Source: Mariprofundus sp. KV (GTDB lineage Bacteria; Pseudomonadota; Zetaproteobacteria; Mariprofundales; Mariprofundaceae). From it: a stretch of 64,000 bases of DNA. The position numbers were made by a program, and so were the translations under genes. The stretch covers positions 90,559 to 154,558 of the forward strand of contig NZ_VWNB01000001.1 of the NCBI RefSeq assembly GCF_013387475.1, in the 5' to 3' direction. Positions 55,123 through 63,365 of this stretch are shown here, one piece after another. The stretch's first letter is position 1; each line of letters begins with the position of its first letter. The notes beneath the pieces are model-generated. The model was not told where the DNA came from and did not search any database. It worked only from the letters and a program-made list of their open reading frames with translations.

Positions 55123-57171
55123 TTAATTTCCGGCCAGGCCGGAGTGACGCAGCAGCGCATCCACACTCGGCTTACGACCACGGAAGGCCACGAAGCCATC
55201 CATAATCTCCTTGCTGCCGCCGATACTGAGCAGCTCCTTACGCAGCCGGGCTGCAGTCCCGGCATTGAGTACCCCCTCCTCTTCAAAGGTGGCATAGACA
55301 TCTGCCGAGAGCACCTCTGCCCATTTGTATGAGTAGTAACCCGCCGCATAACCACCGGCAAAAATATGGCTAAAACTGTTCTGGAATCGATTGAACGATG
55401 GTGGGGAGATCACTGCCACCTCACTGCGCACCCGATCCAGCAGCTGCTGCACCGACTCACCACCTGCCGGGTCATACTCGCTATGCAGCAGCACATCGAA
55501 CAGTGCAAACTCAATCTGGCGCAACATGATCATCGCAGACTGGAAATTCTTCGCCGCAAGCATCTTATCAAACAGCGCATCCGGCAGTGCTTCGCCTGTC
55601 TGGTAATGTCTGGCAAAGAGGTCTACCACCTGCCGCTCCCAGCAGAAGTTCTCCATAAACTGACTCGGCAGCTCCACAGCATCCCACGGCACACCGCGAA
55701 TACCGGAGACACCCAGCTCATTCACTGTGGTCAGCATATGGTGCAGGCCATGACCGAACTCATGGAACAGCGTGGTCACCTCATCATGGGTCCACAGCGC
55801 TGGTTTTTCACCAACCGGCGCATCGAAGTTGCAGACCAGATAGGCCACCGGCAGCTGCAGGGAGCCATCGGGTTTGCGCCATCGCACAATGCACTCATCC
55901 ATCCATGCACCACCACGTTTATGGGCTCGCGCATAGGGATCGAGATAGAAGGCAGCGATCTTCTTTTCACTGCTATCGAACAGTTCAAAGTAGCGCACAC
56001 TCTCATGCCATTTCGGCACGTTCTCATTCTCACGGATTGAGATACCGTAGAGCTTCTCCACCAGCCCGAACATACCGTTCACAACACTCTTTTCAGGGAA
56101 ATAGGGCTTAAGCTCCTCCTGTGAAATCGCATAGGTTTTCAGACGCAGCCTCTCAGCAGCATAGGAGACATCCCAGGCCTGCAGATCATCCAGCCCCAGC
56201 TCTGCAGCGGCAAAGGCCTGCAGTTCAGCAAACTCCTGCTCGGCAATCGGTCTGCTTTTGGCTGCCAGCTCGCGCAGGAAACCGGTCACCTCATCCACAT
56301 CTCCAGCCATCTTGGTCGCCAGCGATGATGCGGCGTAGTGCTCAAAACCGAGCAGCGATGCCGCCTCGGCACGCAGAGCAAGGATCTCAACAATCACCGG
56401 CGTATTATCCAGCTCACCGCTTGAGGCGCGGGTCACATATTCACGATACATGGTCTCCCGCAGCTGCCGCTTCTCGGCAAACTGCATAAACGGCACATAG
56501 GAGGGTGCATCAAGGGTAATCAGCCAGCCACCCTCTTTCTCTGCCTGCGTGGCACGCTGTGCAGCAGAGGCGAGAATAGATTCCGGCAGTCCGGCCACAT
56601 CCGCCGCATCGGTAATATGCAGCTCAAAGGCCTGCGTGGCATCAAGCACATGCTGCCCGAATGCCGTGGTCAACTCAGAGAGTTTCATCTGAATGGCTTT
56701 AAAGCGCGCTTTGGCATCACCCTCAAGCTCAGCACCGGAGAGCTTGAAATCACGCAAGGCGTGTTCAATCACCTGCTTGCGCTCCTGCGACAGCTCAGCA
56801 AAATCATCCCGATCAGCCACCTTACGGATCGCCGCATAGAGCGCCTCATTCTGGGCCAGCTCACTCGACCACTCGGTCACCTTCGCCACACCCTGCTGGT
56901 AGATCGGGCGCAGCTCTTCAGAATCACAGACTGCGTTGAGATGGCCAATCGGCCCCCATACGCGCCCCAGAGACTCCTCAATCTGCTCAAGCGGCAGCAT
57001 CAGCGAATCCCAGTCAGGATCGGAAACATCGGTCAGTCCGGCGACTATCTCTCGGGCTCGCTCAAGCTCGGCATCAATAGCAGGCAGAACATATTCAGGT
57101 TTGATCTGATCAAAAAGTGGAAGTTCGGCAGTGATCCCTTTAAGGATCGGGTTGGTAGTAGAATCATTCAT
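55123..57171 (-). CDS. prlC: Oligopeptidase A (M3 family)
   Basis: A 682-residue zinc metallopeptidase that degrades short peptides such as signal peptides. The HExxH motif is in LFHEFGHGLHHML at about residue 470, with the third ligand glutamate in the following helix region (ELPSQFMENFCWE). YFSPEK-like TYAISQEELKPYFPEKSVVNGMF and the C-terminal FNRFQNSFSHIFAGGYAAGYYSYKW are M3 signatures. Length matches E. coli PrlC. It is cytosolic. Confidence 0.94.
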   Translation of the reverse strand: MNDSTTNPILKGITAELPLFDQIKPEYVLPAIDAELERAREIVAGLTDVSDPDWDSLMLPLEQIEESLGRVWGPIGHLNAVCDSEELRPIYQQGVAKVTEWSSELAQNEALYAAIRKVADRDDFAELSQERKQVIEHALRDFKLSGAELEGDAKARFKAIQMKLSELTTAFGQHVLDATQAFELHITDAADVAGLPESILASAAQRATQAEKEGGWLITLDAPSYVPFMQFAEKRQLRETMYREYVTRASSGELDNTPVIVEILALRAEAASLLGFEHYAASSLATKMAGDVDEVTGFLRELAAKSRPIAEQEFAELQAFAAAELGLDDLQAWDVSYAAERLRLKTYAISQEELKPYFPEKSVVNGMFGLVEKLYGISIRENENVPKWHESVRYFELFDSSEKKIAAFYLDPYARAHKRGGAWMDECIVRWRKPDGSLQLPVAYLVCNFDAPVGEKPALWTHDEVTTLFHEFGHGLHHMLTTVNELGVSGIRGVPWDAVELPSQFMENFCWERQVVDLFARHYQTGEALPDALFDKMLAAKNFQSAMIMLRQIEFALFDVLLHSEYDPAGGESVQQLLDRVRSEVAVISPPSFNRFQNSFSHIFAGGYAAGYYSYKWAEVLSADVYATFEEEGVLNAGTAARLRKELLSIGGSKEIMDGFVAFRGRKPSVDALLRHSGLAGN

Positions 57172-57271
57172 GAGCGGAACGATAAGTCACCCCCGCCCGG
57201 ACGCAAGCCTGAGGATAACAGGGGGACCTGCTTCACGGGGAGTTATGCCCATGTTTACCAGCTGTCAGAAC

Positions 57272-57305
57272 AAAAAAAAGCCCGGCACGAAGGCCGGGCT
57301 TTTTC
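57272..57305. terminator. Bidirectional terminator downstream of the KDDKS-repeat gene
   Basis: A perfect GCCCGGC/GCCGGGC stem with flanking A- and T-runs (eight A, five T). It lies 14 bases past the minus-strand KDDKS-repeat gene and about 100 bases before prlC's start, isolating the two. Confidence 0.85.
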
Positions 57306-57318
57306 AATAATAAAAAAA

Positions 57319-57540
57319 TCAGTGTTTGCTGTGGCCTTTATCGTGGCTCTTGTCGTCTTTACTCTTATCATCTTTACTCTTATCATCTTTGCTCTTGTCG
57401 TCTTTGCTAGGCTTATCGCCCTTGGATTTGCTATCTGACGCAGACTTGGAGTCATGGCCGTGGCTTCCTGCATAGGTGGCCGGTGCGACTGCAAATGAGG
57501 CTGCGATGAGCAGTGTGAACATAAAAATAAGCTTTTTCAT
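57319..57540 (-). CDS. Secreted KDDKS-repeat protein
   Basis: A 73-residue protein: signal peptide (about 1-24, ending in YAG) and a mature part of about 49 residues that is almost entirely Lys, Asp, Ser, with a few His and Gly. A pentapeptide KDDKS is repeated four times (residues about 45-64). Gly/His residues flank it (SHGHD, SHDKGHSKH). Such low-complexity acidic/basic histidine proteins may bind metal ions or surfaces; no family is recognised. The repeat is an imperfect 15-base tandem. It ends in a strong terminator. Confidence 0.75.
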   Translation of the reverse strand: MKKLIFMFTLLIAASFAVAPATYAGSHGHDSKSASDSKSKGDKPSKDDKSKDDKSKDDKSKDDKSHDKGHSKH

Positions 57541-57712
57541 GATATTATTCCCCGTGAATGTGAATTAAACCGCAGCGCAAAATGGCAGATTCAAAAAACA
57601 TTGTCACCTGACATTTTACACAGCAACAAGATGCAGCACCTTGAAACCTGTCACCATTATAAAACATGCTGGTTTCGTGACTATATGAGACACACGGTTA
57701 CACTTCCCCGCA

Positions 57713-58095
57713 CGGAGTGGTCTGGACGGTCGCGTTGGGTGCTTGCATCCACCGAGGAAAGTCCGGGCTGCACAGGGCAAGGCGCCGGTTAACGGCCGGT
57801 GAGGGCGACCTCGAGGAAAGTGCCACAGAGACTTAGACCGCCAGCCGCGCCTTCGGGAGCCGCTGGTAAGGGTGAAAAGGTGCGGTAAGAGCGCACCGCC
57901 CGATCTGGTAACAGAACGGGGCATGGTAAACCCCGCCTGCAGCAAGGCCAAATAGGAGAGCGCCAAGCGTGGCCCACGTTTGCTCTCGGGTAGGCTGCTT
58001 GAGCCTGCCGGTAACGGCAGGCCTAGATGAATGACCGTCTCCTCCCCTTCGGGAACGAACTGGAGAGACAGAACCCGGCTTACAGGGCCACTCCG
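57713..58095 (+). ncRNA. rnpB: RNase P RNA, bacterial class A
   Basis: The catalytic RNA that removes 5' leaders of pre-tRNA. The 5' and 3' ends pair (CGGAGTGG with CCACTCCG). Near the start, GAGGAAAGTCCGGGC is the conserved P4/J region. GGGTGAAAAGGTGCGGTAAG and ACAGAACCCGGCTTA are also universally conserved, and the P15 loop has the GGTAAACC tRNA-CCA-binding sequence. The size (about 383 nt) and these motifs fit class A. The promoter is not certain. It is followed by sspB on the same strand. Confidence 0.95.
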
Positions 58096-58155
58096 TATTT
58101 TATCTTTGCTCGATTACCGCTAGCGTTGGGAGACAATGGACACCAAGGAACTGAT

Positions 58156-58704
58156 ATGAGCTTAAGCTTCGCAGATGCCGCCAAAGCCAAACAGCTGCGG
58201 GCATATTTCGCTGAACATGGCCGCATCTATATTGTCGTGGATGCCACCAGTGATGATGTGGATATTCCAGCTTCACTCAAGGGGGATCCGGCCCTGCGTC
58301 TGGTACTCAACGCCCGCATGCCTCAGATGATCCATATCCGGGAAGATTTCCTTGAATCCAACTTCTCATTTTCCGGAGTCTCCTACCCCTGCAAAATCCC
58401 GATGTGCAAGATCTGGGCAGCCTACCTGCCTGAAGGGGATCTGGAGCAGGGCATTATCTGGGACGACTGCGTGCCGGAGATGATCAGAGCCATCGTTAAA
58501 GCGGTTCGCAGCAATATCTCCGATGAAGAGCTTGCGGCCGATGTCAGTGATGAGATGCAGGCCGCAGCGCCGGAACCTGACAGCGATGAGAAGGTGGTCA
58601 TCTCAACCATCACAGTGATCAATGGCGGTGGCTCAAAAGATGCCAATGTTTCGAATGAGGCGCCAAAAGAGCGTAAAAAAGGCCACCTGCGGATTGTGAA
58701 ATGA
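58156..58704 (+). CDS. sspB: SspB-like ClpXP adaptor
   Basis: A 182-residue protein. The N-terminal domain (about 1-125) matches SspB: RIYIVVDATSDDVDIPASLKGDPALRLVLNARMP, then FSGVSYPCKIPMCKIWAAYLPEGD. SspB binds SsrA-tagged proteins and delivers them to ClpXP. A long acidic, disordered linker (Ala/Glu/Asp-rich) ends in KGHLRIVK, which matches the XB tail that docks ClpX (LRVVK in E. coli). ATG 58156 has AAGGAA upstream. It overlaps DUF2066 by four bases. Confidence 0.85.
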   Translation: MSLSFADAAKAKQLRAYFAEHGRIYIVVDATSDDVDIPASLKGDPALRLVLNARMPQMIHIREDFLESNFSFSGVSYPCKIPMCKIWAAYLPEGDLEQGIIWDDCVPEMIRAIVKAVRSNISDEELAADVSDEMQAAAPEPDSDEKVVISTITVINGGGSKDANVSNEAPKERKKGHLRIVK

Positions 58705-59657
58705 TAAGACGGCTACTACCCCTCCTGCTTTTTCTCCTGCTTCCTCTTACCGCCCAGGCAGCCAGTGATGCCCGCATGCAGATCGAAATTCTTGCTGATG
58801 ATGAGAAGGGGCAGACGGTTGAGTATCTGCATAGCAACATCCGCAGTGTCGCCGATCTGGCACTGCCGCAGCTCTGGCAGCGCATCGTCTTGCAAGCCGA
58901 GCGGGGAAAGATCCCCAGCAACACCAAAGCCGTACTCTTCCTGCAGCGCGCCACTCCGGTTGAAAACGGTGTCTCGGTCACCTTTAACCAGCGCCGCGTT
59001 TTATCATTCCTGAAGAAGAACGACATTGCCCATATTCCAGAGCAGCCCAACTGGATTCTCTCTGTACAGCTCACCAACGCCTCTGGTCGTTCGATGCCTG
59101 AATCTGCCGCCATGCTGCAGGAGTACGCAGCGGAAACTGCTTCAGCATGGGGTTATGGCCTTGAAGGCGGCAGTGAGTCGCTGGTACTGCACTGGCGCTG
59201 GCTCGATAGCAGACAGATTACCCTGAGCGTGCGCGGCACATCCAGGCTGGGAGAGCTCTCAGAAACCCGCACTGTCACGACAGGTGACCCGTTCAGACAG
59301 CTAAAACCGTGGCTCTCCGAGATCATGCTGCAGGCGCGTGATGCCTACGCCTCCAATGCAACCCCGGCAGAGACAGCCCAAGCGCCTGTATTAGCAACTG
59401 AAAACACCGCTGACCCGCACAAGGCATTCCTGACCCTCACCATCGAGCGGCAGGCATCACTGCCTGAACAGGTACTCTTTGAAGAGGAGCTACGACGCGA
59501 TCCTCGCATTCTCGATCTCTCACTGAAGCAGGTGAACCGGGATGGTCAACAGTATCGCCTGCAACTGCGTGGTGCCGATGATCAGTGGCTCGCCCACTGG
59601 TTCAAACGCAGAGGATTAACGCTCTCACCAACCATCGAAGGGTGGGTGGCACGCTAA
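58701..59657 (+). CDS. DUF2066 family secreted protein
   Basis: A 318-residue protein with a signal peptide (cleaved near TAQA-AS). It resembles DUF2066, which in gammaproteobacteria lies upstream of hda: visible segments are ALPQLWQRIVLQ and VSVTFNQRRVLSFLKKNDI. The function is unknown. Between it and hda is a CDP-alcohol phosphatidyltransferase. It overlaps sspB by four bases. Confidence 0.8.
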   Translation: MIRRLLPLLLFLLLPLTAQAASDARMQIEILADDEKGQTVEYLHSNIRSVADLALPQLWQRIVLQAERGKIPSNTKAVLFLQRATPVENGVSVTFNQRRVLSFLKKNDIAHIPEQPNWILSVQLTNASGRSMPESAAMLQEYAAETASAWGYGLEGGSESLVLHWRWLDSRQITLSVRGTSRLGELSETRTVTTGDPFRQLKPWLSEIMLQARDAYASNATPAETAQAPVLATENTADPHKAFLTLTIERQASLPEQVLFEEELRRDPRILDLSLKQVNRDGQQYRLQLRGADDQWLAHWFKRRGLTLSPTIEGWVAR

Positions 59658-59673
59658 CTACAGACCTTCATCC

Positions 59674-60234
59674 GTGAACGATCGCATCCTCAACATCCCC
59701 AATATTCTGACGCTGGCCCGCATCGTCATTACCCCCTTTATTGTCTTTGCGATCATGGAGGGCGAGGCTGCGTTTGCACTGGTGCTGATGGGCATCGCCG
59801 GCATCACCGACATGCTTGATGGCGCCATCGCCCGTCACTTCAATCAGCGCAGTATTGTCGGCGCATTCATGGATCCGCTGGCCGACAAACTGATGCTGCT
59901 GAGCACCATCGTGACCCTCTTCTTCATCAATGAGATCCCGCTGTTCCTCTTTCTGGCTGTGGTCTTCCGCGATCTGGTGATCATGGTCGGTGCTATCGCT
60001 TATGAGGTGGTCACTGGCAAACTGGAGATGCAACCCACCATGAGTTCCAAGATCACCACGGTACTGCAGATCACACTGGTGCTGACAGTGCTCGCCGATA
60101 TGGCCTGGCAGCTCCCGGCTGAACTTTTCTATCAGGCAGTGATCTGGACTACCTTCGCCTTCACCTGCATCTCAGGCGTTCAATATATGGTGGTCTGGAT
60201 GCGTAAAGCGGTCACTGACGAAGACGCTGCCTGA
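59674..60234 (+). CDS. CDP-alcohol phosphatidyltransferase family protein (PgsA-like)
   Basis: A 186-residue membrane enzyme with five to six hydrophobic helices. The family signature D-x2-D-G-x2-A-R-x8-G-x3-D-x3-D is present from Asp46 (TDMLDGAIAR ... GAFMDPLADK). Such enzymes join a CDP-diacylglycerol lipid to an alcohol; PgsA makes phosphatidylglycerophosphate. The start is GTG with no clear ribosome binding site. It ends in TGATG, so it is coupled to hda. Confidence 0.85.
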   Translation: MNDRILNIPNILTLARIVITPFIVFAIMEGEAAFALVLMGIAGITDMLDGAIARHFNQRSIVGAFMDPLADKLMLLSTIVTLFFINEIPLFLFLAVVFRDLVIMVGAIAYEVVTGKLEMQPTMSSKITTVLQITLVLTVLADMAWQLPAELFYQAVIWTTFAFTCISGVQYMVVWMRKAVTDEDAA

Positions 60235-60953
60235 TGGGGAAAAATCAACTGCGCCTGCAGCTACCGCTGCCGGTGAGCTATGACTACCACAACTGGTTTC
60301 GCCATGAAGGTGTTGAGGATGCCTGCAATCGTCTGGCGCTGTGGACCGTGCATGGCGGCCGCATCTGGCTGAACTCCGAATCTGCAGCAGGTAAAACGCA
60401 CCTGCTGCGCACTATCAGTGCAGATCACCCCAGCATCGCCCTGCTCTCCATCGATGCAACACAGGCACTGGATGCAAGCTGGGCACTGGCACAGCAGTGG
60501 GTCAAACGACTCGAAGTCAGAAGCCACTGGATGATTGATATCGAGGCTGGTGATCTGCCCCAAGCCGCTGCACTGGCACTCTTCCACTGCCTTGAGCGGG
60601 CCCGCGATCTGCAACGGCCTGTGATTATCGCCTGGCGCGGCAATATTCAACTGCTGCCACCGGAGCTCTCATCACGGCTGCTGGCTATGGAGAGTGTTAC
60701 ATTAAGTCCACCACAGGATGATGAGGGACTGCTGCAGATCCTTGGCAACAGTGCCGGCAAGCTGCAGTGGGATATCCGCGAGCAGGTGTTGCAGTCGATG
60801 CTTACCTACCTGCCACGCCAGCTCGACATTCTGATTCCCGCCCTCAGAGAGCTGGAGCGCCTGTCGTTCGAGCAGAAGCACAAACCCGGCCCAGCCTGGG
60901 TGAAACAGCAACTGATCCGCATTGCCGAAGACCTACATCCCCGACTGCTCTGA
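60234..60953 (+). CDS. hda: Hda, DnaA-related regulator of initiation
   Basis: A 239-residue AAA+ protein related to DnaA domain III. The N-terminal QLRLQLPLP (residues 5-13) is the clamp-binding motif typical of Hda. SESAAGKTHLL is the Walker A-like loop and DIEAGDLPQ occupies the Walker B place. With the beta clamp it hydrolyses DnaA-ATP after initiation (RIDA). It lacks DnaA's DNA-binding domain. It is in a conserved DUF2066-hda order and shares a TGATG with the previous gene. Confidence 0.9.
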   Translation: MGKNQLRLQLPLPVSYDYHNWFRHEGVEDACNRLALWTVHGGRIWLNSESAAGKTHLLRTISADHPSIALLSIDATQALDASWALAQQWVKRLEVRSHWMIDIEAGDLPQAAALALFHCLERARDLQRPVIIAWRGNIQLLPPELSSRLLAMESVTLSPPQDDEGLLQILGNSAGKLQWDIREQVLQSMLTYLPRQLDILIPALRELERLSFEQKHKPGPAWVKQQLIRIAEDLHPRLL

Positions 60954-60963
60954 AAACAGCAAC

Positions 60964-60997
60964 GAACCACTAAGACACGAAGGCACAAAGAAAAAAC
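60964..60997. repeat. Intergenic ACCACnAAGnACACGAAGG-type repeat, copy B
   Basis: Reads gaaccactaagacacgaagg followed by cacaaagaaaaaac. Similar to copy A at 20275 (CCAC-AAAG-GACACGAAGG). It also lies between convergent genes (hda and the secreted-protein gene). Function unknown. Confidence 0.5.
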
Positions 60998-61048
60998 AAT
61001 CTCATAGACCAGAAACACTTACCCTTCCGGACAAACAGTCTTATACAA

Positions 61049-61864
61049 TTACTCGGCCTGCTCCAACAGTGCCCGAGCCTCGGCCACATAGGTAGAGAGG
61101 CGTTTACGCCAACCGGACAGCCAGCGGGATTCGTTGCGTTCGGCTGGTGAAAGCGATACACGCCGGGTCAGCATCATATCTGCTGAATCAGCAAAGGCTT
61201 CAATAGCCTCTAGCCCCGCATCGCGGCCCTGCATATGCTCCAATACCTGCAACAACCCCCAGCCCTTGCCGTGATAGCGCTCTTTGGGATTGCTGCCTTC
61301 CCCCTTGAAATTGACGTAGTCGATCAGGGCATACATGCCCATAGGAGATTTCGCCACCCGCTCAAACTGCTTGCGAATATGTTGCTCCCGGTCGCCATTC
61401 AGCCCCGCCAGAAGATCAGGAAGAGCCTGCTCAAAGCGCAACAGCATAAACTGCGCCTGTACTGATTTTGTCTCGATGAGCAACTGACGCAATTCAGAAA
61501 GGCTTGCTGATTGTGAGGCTGCCATAAAATGGGATCGATCCGGCCACGGATTTGGCCGAGTCGGATGATCACTCAGCCAACCCGGCAAGGTAACACCCTG
61601 CTGCTCCATAAAGAGCAGCAGTGCAGGAAAACTTTCGCTGAAAGGCTTTTCGCTACCTGCCGGATACCAGATGAAGTGGCCAATGCCGAGAGAGGCGAAC
61701 TGCTCTCCCTCATTCCACGATGTCAGACAGCTCTCTCTGGCTGCGCACTCATTGTGGAAAATCAATCCGGCAATCTGTTGCAACTCTGCTTCGCCGATAT
61801 CCCGTGCCGTAGCGGATAGCGGAAGCAGAAAAACAAGCAGCGCTAGGAGGAGGGATTTAACCAT
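61049..61864 (-). CDS. Conserved secreted protein of unknown function
   Basis: A 271-residue protein with a clear signal peptide (cleaved near SATA-RD). The mature part has a distinctive NECAARESCLTSWNEGEQFASLGIGHFIWYP segment, which occurs in a family of conserved exported hypothetical proteins, followed by several helices. A glutamate and two cysteines are near the start. The fold could be lysozyme/transglycosylase-like, but no motif proves that. It overlaps trmFO by 22 bases, so it is coupled to it. Confidence 0.7.
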   Translation of the reverse strand: MVKSLLLALLVFLLPLSATARDIGEAELQQIAGLIFHNECAARESCLTSWNEGEQFASLGIGHFIWYPAGSEKPFSESFPALLLFMEQQGVTLPGWLSDHPTRPNPWPDRSHFMAASQSASLSELRQLLIETKSVQAQFMLLRFEQALPDLLAGLNGDREQHIRKQFERVAKSPMGMYALIDYVNFKGEGSNPKERYHGKGWGLLQVLEHMQGRDAGLEAIEAFADSADMMLTRRVSLSPAERNESRWLSGWRKRLSTYVAEARALLEQAE

Positions 61865-63198
61865 GCATCCAGTGCGGCCAGTGCGAGATCAGAGACCGAA
61901 CGCCTGCGCTCTGCCCTTGAGAAGCGACGCTTGCCTTCGCGTTTTTTGCCCGGCGGCAGCAGACCGAAATTGATATTCATCGGCTGAAAATCCGCGCTTC
62001 GGGTCTGCGAAATATGGGCCAGAAGCGCACCATGCGCCGTATTCTCCGGTGGCGCTTCTGGCTCTTCACCATGCGCCAGGGCTGCCAGGAAACGGCCTGC
62101 CATCAACCCCATAGAGGCTGACTCCACATAACCCTCCACACCGGTGATCTGACCGGCAAAGAGCACGCGCGGATCAGATTTCAGACGCAGCGTGCCATCC
62201 AGCAGATCGGGCGATTTGATAAAGGTGTTGCGATGCAGTGAACCGAGACGGAAGAACTCGGCGTTTTCAAGACCCGGGATCATGGTAAAAACGCGTTTCT
62301 GCTCGCCATAGGTCATCTTGGTCTGGAAGCCGACCATATTCAGCAGGGAACCCATGCGATTATCACGCCTGAGCTGCACCACAGCATACGCCTTCTCACC
62401 GGTTTCCGGATGATCCAGCCCAACCGGTTTCATCGGCCCGAAACGGGGCGTATCCTCACCACGCTCGGCCATCTCCTCGATCGGCATGCAGCCTTCGAAA
62501 AAGGGGATATCCTCAAAATCTTTGCAAGCCACCTTCTCGGCACTGACCAGCTCAGCAATAAAGGCCTTGTACTGCTCGGCATTCATCGGGCAGTTGAGAT
62601 AATCACCGGCCTCACCCTCTTCGACATTTTTGTCATAACGGTTTTTCCAGTAGCAGATATCCATATTGATCGATTCAGCATCAAGCACCGGCGCAATGGC
62701 ATCAAAAAAGCAGAGGCGATCCACACCTGTAAGCTTCTGAATCTCATCGTAGAGGCCATCGGAGGTCAGGGGGCCGGAGGCGATCAACACCAGCCCCTCG
62801 GCAGGAATCTCGGTCACCTCTCCCTCAATAAATTCGATCAGTGGCTCGGCACGCAACGCTGCGGTGACCATCTCGGAGAACTGCTCGCGATCCACCGCCA
62901 ACGCAGTACCGGCAGGAATGCGGGATTTGTCGCCACAATCCATAATCAGCGAATCCATGCGTCGCATCTCTTCATGCAGCAGGCCCACCGCATTCTCAAG
63001 GTGATCGGCTCTGAATGTGTTGGAGCAGACCAGCTCGGCACAGTTGCCGGTGTTGTGGGCCGGTGTCATCTTCACCGGCCGCATCTCATGCAGGCGCACC
63101 GGCACGCCGCGTCTGGCCAGCTGCCATGCCGCTTCTGAACCGGCCAGTCCGGCTCCAATAATAGTTACAGTTTGAATGGATGGAGAGATATCGTTCAT
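61843..63198 (-). CDS. trmFO: Methylenetetrahydrofolate-tRNA-(uracil-5-)-methyltransferase TrmFO
   Basis: A 451-residue FAD- and folate-dependent enzyme that makes m5U54 in the T-loop of tRNA. VTIIGAGLAGSEAAWQLARRGVPV is the FAD motif. CAELVCSNTFRADHLENAVGLLHEEMR is family-specific, as is CPMNAEQY and GQITGVEGYVESASMGLMAGR. It is homologous to GidA/MnmG but much shorter. TrmFO is typical of Firmicutes, Alphaproteobacteria and some other Gram-negatives, and is absent from most Gammaproteobacteria, which use TrmA. Confidence 0.95.
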   Translation of the reverse strand: MNDISPSIQTVTIIGAGLAGSEAAWQLARRGVPVRLHEMRPVKMTPAHNTGNCAELVCSNTFRADHLENAVGLLHEEMRRMDSLIMDCGDKSRIPAGTALAVDREQFSEMVTAALRAEPLIEFIEGEVTEIPAEGLVLIASGPLTSDGLYDEIQKLTGVDRLCFFDAIAPVLDAESINMDICYWKNRYDKNVEEGEAGDYLNCPMNAEQYKAFIAELVSAEKVACKDFEDIPFFEGCMPIEEMAERGEDTPRFGPMKPVGLDHPETGEKAYAVVQLRRDNRMGSLLNMVGFQTKMTYGEQKRVFTMIPGLENAEFFRLGSLHRNTFIKSPDLLDGTLRLKSDPRVLFAGQITGVEGYVESASMGLMAGRFLAALAHGEEPEAPPENTAHGALLAHISQTRSADFQPMNINFGLLPPGKKREGKRRFSRAERRRSVSDLALAALDAWLNPSS

Positions 63199-63261
63199 AG
63201 GCCGATACGCTAGTCGGAAATTCGCACAAGGTCAGCGAAAGAAAGCAGCAGTATGCACCCT

Positions 63262-63306
63262 GCTCCTGGTTGTGGCTCAGGCGTACTCAGGCAAGACACC
63301 AGGAGC
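63262..63306. repeat. Inverted repeat GCTCCTGGT-N27-ACCAGGAGC
   Basis: Two perfect nine-base arms flank 27 bases that contain a doubled TCAGGC. It is in the 167-bp gap between nfo's end and trmFO's start. No T-run follows, so it is not a classic terminator; a leader hairpin or protein-binding site is possible. Confidence 0.5.
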
Positions 63307-63365
63307 GACGCTTAGAACACTAAATGAGTGACGAATAACGCTGCATGATTGCGGCTGAGGCGCAA

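Noticed and set aside
57345-57410. A short tandem repeat that might be taken for a CRISPR array
   Set aside because: It is a 15-base coding repeat (KDDKS) with no spacers; no CRISPR repeat or cas gene was seen in the window.
57690-57712. A promoter for rnpB
   Set aside because: Several weak -10-like hexamers (TATATG, TTACAC) but no consistent -35; no call made.
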